A DNA stretch of 37,150 bases. It comes from CAYYIS01 sp964470965. GTDB lineage: Bacteria > JAAXHH01 > JABIQT01. The DNA is taken from the NCBI GenBank assembly GCA_964470965.1, contig CAYYIS010000048.1, positions 1-37,150 on the forward strand. Reading direction: 5' to 3'. Within the stretch, counting starts at the first letter, position 1; each line of letters starts with the position of its first letter. This document shows, in pieces, positions 1-7,147 of this stretch. The position numbers and the translations under genes are program-made. The notes beneath the pieces are model-generated. The model searched no databases, had not been told where the DNA came from, and was given only the letters and a program-made list of their open reading frames with translations.

Positions 1-917
1 ATTACCGCAAGATAAAGTTTGAGATTATGAATAGTGAAATAATAGGGGATTGTATCATCTGGAAGTAAATGACTCAACTCATCCCAATGTCCATTTTCAA
101 AATCCTCCCATGTTTTCCAACGGATCAATCTGAATCTATTATGATCGAACCCACCAGTATTTGATGATGAATCAAACATGTTAGATCCATACCAGTACCC
201 ATTATAAAATTCCACATCATTGAATACCAGCCCAGTTGTCTCCCAGCCGCCTGAATAAGCGTTTTTCTTTTTTCCATGACTCTGGTAAACTCGCCATTTT
301 TTTTGAGTAAAATCCTCAATTTCAATTACCTGGCCTTTACTGGAATTGATAACGTACACTTTACCATCTACTAAAGAAAGCGATCGCGCGTAACCTAAAA
401 CTGACCTGAGATCCAGCTTTTCTTCCACCTTGCCAAAGTGCCTGAATCGGAAAAGGTGATTATTTTCATGGATGACATACAAATAACCGTCCTCAGTATT
501 AAACAGAATGTCATGCGGCCGATTTTAATTTATGCCACTGATGGATGTAGTCTGCTCAATATCTGAACCGCAAAGATCCTGGAACGATATGATCCGATGG
601 TTACCTGTATCACTTACATAATAGAGATCGTTTGCGTATGCTATAGCATGCTGTCCCTTTAGAGGGATGGGTGACTTCAACCATTTGACGTCACCTTCCA
701 CTCTATAGAGTAACCTATTGTTGTACAAATCCGAGATGATCTCCAGATTATTGAAAAAACTAATGTGGGTGGGAGCACTCAGTGTTTCTCCGGCAACAGT
801 CACATTTTCTATGTAAACCCGGGCAGTGATATCCAGATTCTGGTTATCGGAACAACCCTGACCAAATGTAACTATCAGGGCCGCAATTAGGAATCGGGTT
901 GGGAAAGAACGAAACAC
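1..917 (-). pseudogene. Beta-propeller (NHL-like) lipoprotein, interrupted by an in-frame stop, runs off the left edge
   Basis: The reading frame starts at a GTG (917) behind a GGGGTG ribosome site; the codon two before it is a stop, so no longer start exists. Residues 1-22 form a signal peptide ending in GQGCS, a plausible but imperfect lipobox. Repeats such as 'LYYVSDTGNHRIISF' are typical of NHL/six-bladed propeller proteins. The frame hits TAA at 525-527, yet exactly the same frame continues to the window edge with coherent propeller sequence (NRPHDILFN, GYLYVIHENN, KVYVINSSKGQVIEIE, then a Trp/Tyr-rich part). One substitution (for instance TTA to TAA) would explain this. It is the last gene of the minus-strand cluster, 28 bp after the alkaline-phosphatase-like gene. 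It could be a pseudogene, a readthrough gene or a sequencing error. Function is unknown; an extracytoplasmic binding role is only a family-level guess. Confidence 0.7.
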
Positions 918-945
918 ATTTCACCCCGTCTACCTTAATGCGCGG

Positions 946-2511
946 TCAACGACCATTATGCGGCAGCCGATCTGTGATGTCGAACAGGTCATACGGATGA
1001 TATTCGTCCCGATAGCCGTAGGTCACGTCAGGCAGCATCTCAAAGGTGGCATCAAAATATTGATTGAAAATCACGCGGAAGGTATTGACAGGCGAGATGG
1101 ACGGGTATAACACTCCCGGCCCGATCTCCGGGAGATAGTAGGCGCTAAGGATACCCGATTTCTCATCCAGTTCCTCATCCGTTGCTTCACGCCAGTTGAA
1201 ATCCCGGTATATTTGAGGATATCGTTTAGGCCATGGTCCCTCATCAGACTGGATGATGATAATCGGCGGTCGTGAAGAGACCTTCTGGATGTAATCCACC
1301 AGCTCCCGGATCTTTTTGTTAACAAAGGACACCTGCTCCTTATATGCCTCTGCGTCGTACCGTTCCACATACATATAAGGCGCCTCTTCCCTGGCGTGGA
1401 TTTTGAAATCCCCGTCCTTCGTGAACACATAAGGCGGATGCGGTATCAGGAAATGAGAGTAAACAAACGTGGGCCCGGGCATTTCGGCGATCTTCTGGAG
1501 TTCTTTGAACTTATAGGAAACACGGCGCCAGTGGATCTTGTCGAAATTGTAACTGTCCAATGCGAATTTTATACCGATTGCATAAAGCATGGTGGTTTTA
1601 TACAACACCGTCAAAAACTCCTGGGATGAATAGAACCCCATCACCGGAAACGCGTTATAGGTCACGTTGACGTCGGCCAGATCGTTGTACTCCGACTCCT
1701 TGGAGAACGAGCCCATGTGGTAGTAAGTATATCCTTTCGACTTTAGAAACCGCCATGCCTCATGGTTTTCAACCATACGGAACAAAGGCCCCCAGTCGGT
1801 GGAATCCCTTCCCATATCATCAGCCAGTGTCTTCAGATAGGTAAAGTTGAGAGAGGATGCTATGGAGTGGATGGTTTTAAAGTAATTGGCATAGCTGTGC
1901 GAGGCCACATAGAAGCCTTTAGCCTCCAGGTAGTCGAGAAAATCGGTGTTGTCATAGGTGTAATATTTTTGCAGGTTGTCCTGGCTGGCATATCGATCGA
2001 AAATGAGATAGTAAATATCCCTCGCCTCGGGGTCCGGGCTGGGACGGTCAGTTTTGTAGTCCTCAGGCCGATCGGTCTGCTCCCCGCTATAAATGTCCTG
2101 CGTGACCAGGTTGTAACCGATGGTTACCAGCGTCATGAGAACGAGTATGCCGCCCAGGTTGCTCAGACCGGCGCTTATCCGGTCGATAAACTTATTGGTA
2201 TATAAGAGGTGCGCCACCGCGGCAATCATCAGAATGCCGCACATCGCCAAGCCGTATACATGGCGCGTCAACCCAAGAATTTCATAAATATATCCGTAGC
2301 AGAGGAAGAGGAACCAGAAGACGGATAGGATTATGGAGACCTTCTGATGTGCGGAAAATAGGGATGCGACCAGGAGGATCAGGCCGGTCAGGCCGACTAG
2401 AAAGAGCACCGGCGTGAAAATTTCCACAACTCTGACTTCGTGCATATTGTATGAGTAGAGCAGGAGAACCGGATAAATGGCGAAAAACACCGCATGGACC
2501 CAGGATTTCAC
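946..2511 (-). CDS. Membrane-anchored sulfatase/alkaline-phosphatase-superfamily protein (phosphoglycerol-transferase-like)
   Basis: About 521 residues. The N-terminal quarter carries about five hydrophobic helices, and the rest is a soluble domain opening with 'DIYYLIFDRYAS', followed by 'HFLIPHPPYVF' and 'IIIIQSDEGPWP'. These match the alkaline-phosphatase/sulfatase fold of LTA-synthase-like and phosphoethanolamine/phosphoglycerol transferases, with the catalytic part outside the membrane. The GTG start at 2511 is chosen because AGAGG lies 7 bases upstream, immediately after the stop of the previous gene. A TTG at 2538 would give nine more residues that overlap that gene. The neighbours (NoeA-like fragment, YIDPGSGS membrane protein) and the nearby glycosyltransferases suggest modification of a surface glycan or lipid. 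The exact donor group cannot be read from the sequence. Confidence 0.82.
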   Translation of the reverse strand: MKSWVHAVFFAIYPVLLLYSYNMHEVRVVEIFTPVLFLVGLTGLILLVASLFSAHQKVSIILSVFWFLFLCYGYIYEILGLTRHVYGLAMCGILMIAAVAHLLYTNKFIDRISAGLSNLGGILVLMTLVTIGYNLVTQDIYSGEQTDRPEDYKTDRPSPDPEARDIYYLIFDRYASQDNLQKYYTYDNTDFLDYLEAKGFYVASHSYANYFKTIHSIASSLNFTYLKTLADDMGRDSTDWGPLFRMVENHEAWRFLKSKGYTYYHMGSFSKESEYNDLADVNVTYNAFPVMGFYSSQEFLTVLYKTTMLYAIGIKFALDSYNFDKIHWRRVSYKFKELQKIAEMPGPTFVYSHFLIPHPPYVFTKDGDFKIHAREEAPYMYVERYDAEAYKEQVSFVNKKIRELVDYIQKVSSRPPIIIIQSDEGPWPKRYPQIYRDFNWREATDEELDEKSGILSAYYLPEIGPGVLYPSISPVNTFRVIFNQYFDATFEMLPDVTYGYRDEYHPYDLFDITDRLPHNGR

Positions 2512-2522
2512 TTCGCGACCTC

Positions 2523-3080
2523 TCAGATTACCGGGCAATTAATGCCATCGATGTATCGGCGGTACAGTTTGCCTAAACGGATATCCACCCGGCTCATGAG
2601 GACTAAAGGCGCCAGGAAATGCTGGAAGAACTGTCTGTAAGGCGTCCACGGCGTGCCTTCTTCGTAGGACTCGAAGGACAAGGTGTCTATTAGAAGCGGA
2701 CTACCCATGTAAAATTGGACATCGTATGCACTACCGTCTTTCAGTGTCATACCATGCTCTAGAGCGGATTTCTGAATCTCCAGGATACACAGGGCGGCGT
2801 CTTTGATCTGGCTGAACGACCATTCATGGGGATATGAGATGAAAGGGACTATCTCAGGACGAATGAGTCTATTGTCCACGTCTGCAGTTTGTGGTGGGGT
2901 ATCTTCGTGTGGAATGAGTAGGCCGCCCTCGATCAGGTGATCGGAAAGGCCGCATTGTGTGAAACGGTTGAACTCGGTGAGGTAGTCCGGATTGATTCTA
3001 CGAAAAAGGACACCATCCTGCCAAAACAGTGCACCGCTGGGATCGCGAAAGGAGCTGGAGACCCTTCCGTCCGGTGTCAT
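2523..3080 (-). CDS. NoeA-like protein, N-terminal domain only (methyltransferase domain missing)
   Basis: 185 residues. The segments 'SSSFRDPSGALFWQDGVLFRRIN', 'GLLIPHED' and 'LLIDTLSFESYEEG' followed by 'YRQFFQHFLAPL' match the N-terminal region of proteins annotated as NoeA-like or class I SAM-dependent methyltransferases, which by my recollection are usually more than 400 residues and carry a SAM-binding domain after this part. Here the protein stops right after 'RRYIDGINCPVI', and no glycine-rich SAM motif follows in any frame before the next gene. The start overlaps the stop of the upstream small gene by ATGA (3077-3080), a translational-coupling arrangement. The gene is either a relic cut by a deletion or a stand-alone form of the N-terminal domain. 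The role of that domain is not known to me. Confidence 0.75.
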   Translation of the reverse strand: MTPDGRVSSSFRDPSGALFWQDGVLFRRINPDYLTEFNRFTQCGLSDHLIEGGLLIPHEDTPPQTADVDNRLIRPEIVPFISYPHEWSFSQIKDAALCILEIQKSALEHGMTLKDGSAYDVQFYMGSPLLIDTLSFESYEEGTPWTPYRQFFQHFLAPLVLMSRVDIRLGKLYRRYIDGINCPVI

Positions 3081-3280
3081 TCTTCCAGATCTTTCGAAAA
3101 AATTTGCCTGACGAACGATGTGAGTCGACGCCAGTATATTTTGACAGTGAACAAAAGCCCCATGGCCCCGGCAATCAGCATCTGGAGAAAAAAACTCCCG
3201 GAACCGGGATCGATGTAGGCGAACACTTCAGGAGGTTGAACGAGCCAGATACCGACCAGCACGGCAAACAAGAAATTCAT
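3077..3280 (-). CDS. Small membrane protein of the 'YIDPGSGS' type
   Basis: 67 residues with two hydrophobic stretches (about 2-20 and 30-48) on either side of the signature 'AYIDPGSGSFFLQMLIAG', ending in a basic, cytoplasmic-looking tail with 'KIYWRRL'. Small proteins with this signature are known to me as uncharacterised companions of sulfatase-like and NoeA-like genes in polysaccharide regions. Here it is the first gene of just such a cluster and overlaps the next gene by 4 bases. The first segment, ending in 'EVFA', could also be a cleaved signal peptide, leaving one membrane helix. No function is established. Confidence 0.75.
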   Translation of the reverse strand: MNFLFAVLVGIWLVQPPEVFAYIDPGSGSFFLQMLIAGAMGLLFTVKIYWRRLTSFVRQIFSKDLEE

Positions 3281-3330
3281 TATGCTAACCCTTCATTTCG
3301 TATCCACACAAAATTTCTATAACCTATTTT

Positions 3331-3359
3331 TATCTAAGGGGGAAACCGTTCGATGTCAA
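3331..3359 (-). promoter_or_regulatory. Putative sigma-70 promoter of the minus-strand cluster 1-3280
   Basis: Read on the minus strand: TTGACA (3359-3354), a 17-base spacer, then TAGATA (3336-3331). The -35 box is perfect and the -10 box weak. It lies about 50 bases upstream of the small membrane protein gene. Confidence 0.45.
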
Positions 3360-3428
3360 GTACAATCTATTCTGTATCTAGTGATGGTTATTAATTGGCC
3401 AGTATATGCTTAACACGCCTGTAAATCA

Positions 3429-3457
3429 TTGACTTAATATAATATTGTATTTAATTT
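3429..3457 (+). promoter_or_regulatory. Putative promoter of the 3549-6913 unit
   Basis: TTGACT (3429-3434), a 17-base spacer and TAATTT (3452-3457), in an AT-rich tract that also contains a TATAAT (3438-3443) without a well-placed -35 box. The exact promoter is therefore uncertain. It sits in the divergent intergenic region 3281-3548. Confidence 0.35.
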
Positions 3458-3548
3458 TAAAAGTCGTGACAAAAAAAACACCATCCTGCATATTCGATGT
3501 TTTGCAGCGAATAGATAAACAGCTCTCATCTCGTTTTGGAAAATACCA

Positions 3549-4337
3549 ATGTCCGAATCCGCCCCTCCCCAGAAGAGTTCTCACATCGAGTATTTGTCAC
3601 CAGCCACCGAGGTACGCATGGCTGATGAATGGTTTGATGTGAGTGACCTAGATCATTTCTGGGTTCAGTGGCGATTCCAAGCGATGATGCGCCATAGAGC
3701 CGTTCTGCCCGCTCCTGGGTCCTCTGTTCTGGAGGTGGGTTGTGGGCATGGACTAGTCCGGGAGCAATTAGAGACCGAGATGGACTATACCGTGGATGCC
3801 TGCGATTTGAACGAACTTCCGATTAAGAGGATAAAAAATGGTAAGGGGCGTTTATTTGTCTATGACATTATGGACAAACATCCCGATCTGCGTCAAAAAT
3901 ATGAAGCTGTTTTTCTAATGGATGTGATCGAGCATATTGGACAGGAGGTTTCTTTCCTTGAATCATGTTTGTATCACGTCAAACCCGGAGGGCTTGTTGT
4001 TATTAATGTCCCGGCCTTTAACACGCTTTTCAGTCGTTACGATGTCCGGAACGGTCATTACCGTCGTTATAATAAGCCGATGATGAACCAATTGTTTACC
4101 GAAACGGGTGTGAAACCATCGGCCATGTCCTACTGGGGTTTACCAATGCTCCCCTTGGTCCTGTTAAGGAAATTTTATCTTCATCTCGTACCGGAAGATA
4201 AAATAATGGAGACCGGCTTCCGTCCTCCATCTCCTCTAATTCATACCCTGTTCAAGCTTTTTAAAAATATAGAAATGAAATTACCCTATGCGCCGTCCGT
4301 GGGAACATCTTTAATAGCCATTGGAAAACGCACTTAG
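3549..4337 (+). CDS. Class I SAM-dependent methyltransferase (Methyltransf_11/UbiG-like)
   Basis: 262 residues. Motif I is 'VLEVGCGHGL' (about 60-69), followed by an acidic motif ('VDACDLNE') and 'FLMDVIEHI', with the post-strand motif 'VKPGGLVVINVPAF'. These define a Rossmann-fold methyltransferase, and the 'NGHYRRYNK' segment is common in members from surface-polysaccharide loci. No membrane segment is obvious. The gene heads a plus-strand unit and is followed after 31 bases by a polyprenyl-type glycosyltransferase, so methylation of a lipid-linked or nucleotide sugar is a reasonable inference. The acceptor is unknown. Codon use is AT-richer than in the central part of the window. Confidence 0.85.
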   Translation: MSESAPPQKSSHIEYLSPATEVRMADEWFDVSDLDHFWVQWRFQAMMRHRAVLPAPGSSVLEVGCGHGLVREQLETEMDYTVDACDLNELPIKRIKNGKGRLFVYDIMDKHPDLRQKYEAVFLMDVIEHIGQEVSFLESCLYHVKPGGLVVINVPAFNTLFSRYDVRNGHYRRYNKPMMNQLFTETGVKPSAMSYWGLPMLPLVLLRKFYLHLVPEDKIMETGFRPPSPLIHTLFKLFKNIEMKLPYAPSVGTSLIAIGKRT

Positions 4338-4368
4338 CAAACGGGTTTTCGTTATAGAGAAGGCGACG

Positions 4369-5304
4369 ATGAAACTATCTGTGGTGTCACCGATTTTCAA
4401 CGAACAGGATACTATACCGGAATTGTGTGATCGGATTGTCGCGACGATGAAACGTCTCGATATCGATTATGAGGTAATTCTCGTTGATGACGGCAGTACG
4501 GATCGGACGGCTGAAGTTATACGAAGCCGGAATGAGAAAAATCCAAGGCTGACCGGACTTCATCTTTCACGGAACTTCGGCCATCAGGCGGCACTCACTG
4601 CCGGGTTAAACCATGTATCTGGCGACGCTATCGTTCTGATGGATGGCGATCTTCAGGACCCACCGGAATGTATTCCTGAGTTTTTGGATTACTGGAATAA
4701 AGGATATCATGTGGTATTCGCCACGCGTGTAAAGCGCAAAGAGATTTTTCTGAAACGGATAGGTTATGTTGCTTTCTACCGTATCCTCCAATATCTGTCA
4801 AATATTCATATTCCATTGAATTCCGGAGATTTTGCTTTGATCGACCGGCAGGTTGTCGATGAACTCAACGCACTTCCCGAACGAAACCGTTTTCTTCGAG
4901 GGTTACGCGCATGGGTCGGTTTTCGGCAAATCGGGATTCCTGTAGAACGTCATGCCAGGCACTCCGGGCGCCCCGGTTATACACTGAGGAAGTTAGTACG
5001 GTTGGCCAGTGATGGTATTTTCAGTTTTTCCTGGATGCCTTTACGACTATTGTCATGCTTTGGCCTAGTCTCCGTCATGGTTGGATTAATTTATTTTATT
5101 GTTTTATTTTATCTGTGGAGTTTACGATCCTATGATATACCTGGATGGACAACACTCATTTTTACCGTAGTCGGTTTTGGAGGAGCCCATCTATTGGGGT
5201 TGGGTATCATCGGTGAATATATAGGTAGGATTTATGATGAAGTGAAACAACGGCCTTCATATGTCATTGCATTTAAAACCGGCACTATTGTAGAAAATGA
5301 ATAA
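4369..5304 (+). CDS. GT2 glycosyltransferase, polyprenyl-phosphate sugar transferase type (DPM1/GtrB/ArnC-like)
   Basis: 311 residues from the ATG at 4369, preceded by GAGAAGG at 5 bases; an upstream TTG (4321) in the same frame lacks support. The GT-A domain shows 'LVDDGSTDRT' (about 39-48), 'LHLSRNFGHQAALTAGL' (about 64-80) and 'MDGDLQDPPE' (91-100). Two hydrophobic helices near 230-290 end in 'GEYIGRIYDEVKQRP', the classical tail of enzymes that transfer sugar from a nucleotide donor to undecaprenyl or dolichyl phosphate at the inner membrane. It probably supplies a lipid-linked sugar to a GT-C enzyme such as the protein at 7148-9328. Sugar identity cannot be told. The last bases lie just before the radical SAM gene start. 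Confidence 0.88.
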   Translation: MKLSVVSPIFNEQDTIPELCDRIVATMKRLDIDYEVILVDDGSTDRTAEVIRSRNEKNPRLTGLHLSRNFGHQAALTAGLNHVSGDAIVLMDGDLQDPPECIPEFLDYWNKGYHVVFATRVKRKEIFLKRIGYVAFYRILQYLSNIHIPLNSGDFALIDRQVVDELNALPERNRFLRGLRAWVGFRQIGIPVERHARHSGRPGYTLRKLVRLASDGIFSFSWMPLRLLSCFGLVSVMVGLIYFIVLFYLWSLRSYDIPGWTTLIFTVVGFGGAHLLGLGIIGEYIGRIYDEVKQRPSYVIAFKTGTIVENE

Positions 5305-5329
5305 TCTCGTAAAGATGATGGAGAATACA

Positions 5330-6913
5330 ATGTCGCATGTAGTTCTAGTCCGTCCTCCAACCGTGCTCCCCTACGCTACGATAACAACTTCAATGGGGGT
5401 TCCTTCTATTGGACTTGCCTATCTGGCCGGTAGTCTTAAGGCTGCAGACCACAGGGTAACGGTTATTGATGCCTTCGGTGAAGCAATAGATCAATTTATT
5501 GGTGTGAGAGACTCTAACATCGTCATAAATGGTTTGACTGCACCTGAGATCATCACTCGTATTCCTAAATCAGCCGATATTATCGGTGTTTCCTGTATGT
5601 ATTCAAATGAATGGGGATATTATAAGGCTGTTATTGAATTAATACTCGAGAGATTCCCGTCCATACCTCTTGTCCTGGGAGGAGAGCATATAACAGCGGA
5701 CCCCGAGTATGTACTAAAAAAATGCCCCGGAGTCCAATGTTGCGTCCTTGGGGAGGGAGAAGAAACGCTGGTAGAAGTTGTCGAAACTCTTGAATTCGGG
5801 TTGCCGCTAAAGAATGTTGATGGCATTGCCTTTTTGGACGAACACGGGACCTTCATAAAAAATCCACCTCGCAAAAGAATCCGAGATATCGACAATATTC
5901 CTCAACCTTCTTGGGATGAATCCCCCTTGGATAATTATCTAAACACCGGACTTGGCATGGGCTCAGTCAGAGGACGTAACATGCCAATGATTGCCTCACG
6001 GGGTTGCCCATATCAGTGCACATTTTGCTCAAATCCACAAATGTGGACAACACGCTGGTTAGCAAGGTCTCCCGAACTTGTCGTTGAAGAAATGAAACAT
6101 TGGAAAGCAAAATTTAATATCACACATTTTGAGTTTTATGATCTCACCACAATAGTAAAAAAAGAGTGGATCATTGAATTTTGCAATCTGTTACTTCTCG
6201 AGTGTCTTGAAATTACCTGGGCACTTCCATCGGGCACGAGATCTGAAGCTCTGGATATAGAGGTACTAGGGTTACTTGACAAAAGTGGATGTCATTCTCT
6301 CACCTATGCCCCCGAGAGCGGGTCGCCTACTACCTTAAAAAGGATCAAGAAAAAAGTAGACACGGTAAAAATGCTTCAATCAATGAGATGGGCAGTAAAG
6401 CAAAATATAGAAATTAAAGCCAACATGATAATTGGGTTTCCCGGTCAGACGAAAAGAGAAGTATTCGAGAGTTACGTTTTTACGCTCAAAATGGCATGGG
6501 TGGGAATAAATGATGTAGCGTTTTTTCCCTTTGTTCCCTACCCAGGTAGTGAACTGTTTCAATATCTAGTCGACAACGAGTTACTGGTCAAGGGCAGTGC
6601 GGAATATGAAGCATTTTTAACGGGGAATGTTTATAACGAATTGTCAGGTATGAGTTCTTGGAGTGAACATATTTCAGACCGATTGATCAAGTTTCTTACC
6701 GTTGGAGGAATGATCTGGTTCTATTCCTGGCAGTTCATCCTCAGACCGAAACGTATAGCAGACGTTATAGTCCGTCTATATAAAAATGAACCGCGAACGA
6801 TGTTCGAACGGGCCCTATACGGTATCATATTAAATTTTATTCAAGGACGGAAATCATCAAGCCAGACTGCTGCTGATAAATTAATACTGAATGAATCAAG
6901 CCTGTCTTCCTAG
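5330..6913 (+). CDS. B12-binding-domain radical SAM enzyme (BchE/Mg-protoporphyrin cyclase-like superfamily)
   Basis: 527 residues from the ATG at 5330, which has GGAG 6 bases upstream (in-frame ATGs at 5297, 5315 and 5318 are less well placed). Residues 1-150 resemble the cobalamin-binding Rossmann domain ('SIGLAYLAGSLK', 'IIGVSCMYSNEWGYYKAV', 'IPLVLGGEHITADPE', 'VLGEGEETLVE'). The cluster motif is C226-x3-C230-x2-C233 in 'RGCPYQCTFCSNPQMW', and 'PESGSPTTLKRIKK' and 'NMIIGFPGQT' follow as in this superfamily. The usual DxHxxG cobalt-ligand motif is not visible: the corresponding place reads 'VTVIDAFGEAI'. Cobalamin may therefore bind without a histidine ligand or not at all. The operon position behind a methyltransferase and a lipid-sugar transferase suggests modification of a lipid or glycan. 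The reaction is unknown. Confidence 0.85.
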   Translation: MSHVVLVRPPTVLPYATITTSMGVPSIGLAYLAGSLKAADHRVTVIDAFGEAIDQFIGVRDSNIVINGLTAPEIITRIPKSADIIGVSCMYSNEWGYYKAVIELILERFPSIPLVLGGEHITADPEYVLKKCPGVQCCVLGEGEETLVEVVETLEFGLPLKNVDGIAFLDEHGTFIKNPPRKRIRDIDNIPQPSWDESPLDNYLNTGLGMGSVRGRNMPMIASRGCPYQCTFCSNPQMWTTRWLARSPELVVEEMKHWKAKFNITHFEFYDLTTIVKKEWIIEFCNLLLLECLEITWALPSGTRSEALDIEVLGLLDKSGCHSLTYAPESGSPTTLKRIKKKVDTVKMLQSMRWAVKQNIEIKANMIIGFPGQTKREVFESYVFTLKMAWVGINDVAFFPFVPYPGSELFQYLVDNELLVKGSAEYEAFLTGNVYNELSGMSSWSEHISDRLIKFLTVGGMIWFYSWQFILRPKRIADVIVRLYKNEPRTMFERALYGIILNFIQGRKSSSQTAADKLILNESSLSS

Positions 6914-7147
6914 TACATTGATTTTCCACTTTTACCTTAATAATTGTCTTCCGCATATTAAGATATTTGGGGGACTGTGCTTCTAATTTCGAAGCCATTT
7001 GTACTTAAACCCAAAACCTTGACCGCTTAAGTCATTAACAGGTTGTCAATGGGCATGATCCTATTTGTTCAATAACTATTTCAGTAGATTTGATGGGATC
7101 AATTATTTATCTGTTGTCATGAACGAAACAGAGTTTTTTGGAATTTC

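Noticed and set aside
525..527. TAA as a programmed recoding signal
   Set aside because: No flanking element supports recoding and TAA is the least leaky stop; a simple nonsense change is more economical.
6914..7147. Possible terminator hairpins in the 234-base gap between the radical SAM and GT-C-like genes
   Set aside because: Only a 5-bp GCTTC/GAAGC stem without a T-run was found, too weak to call.
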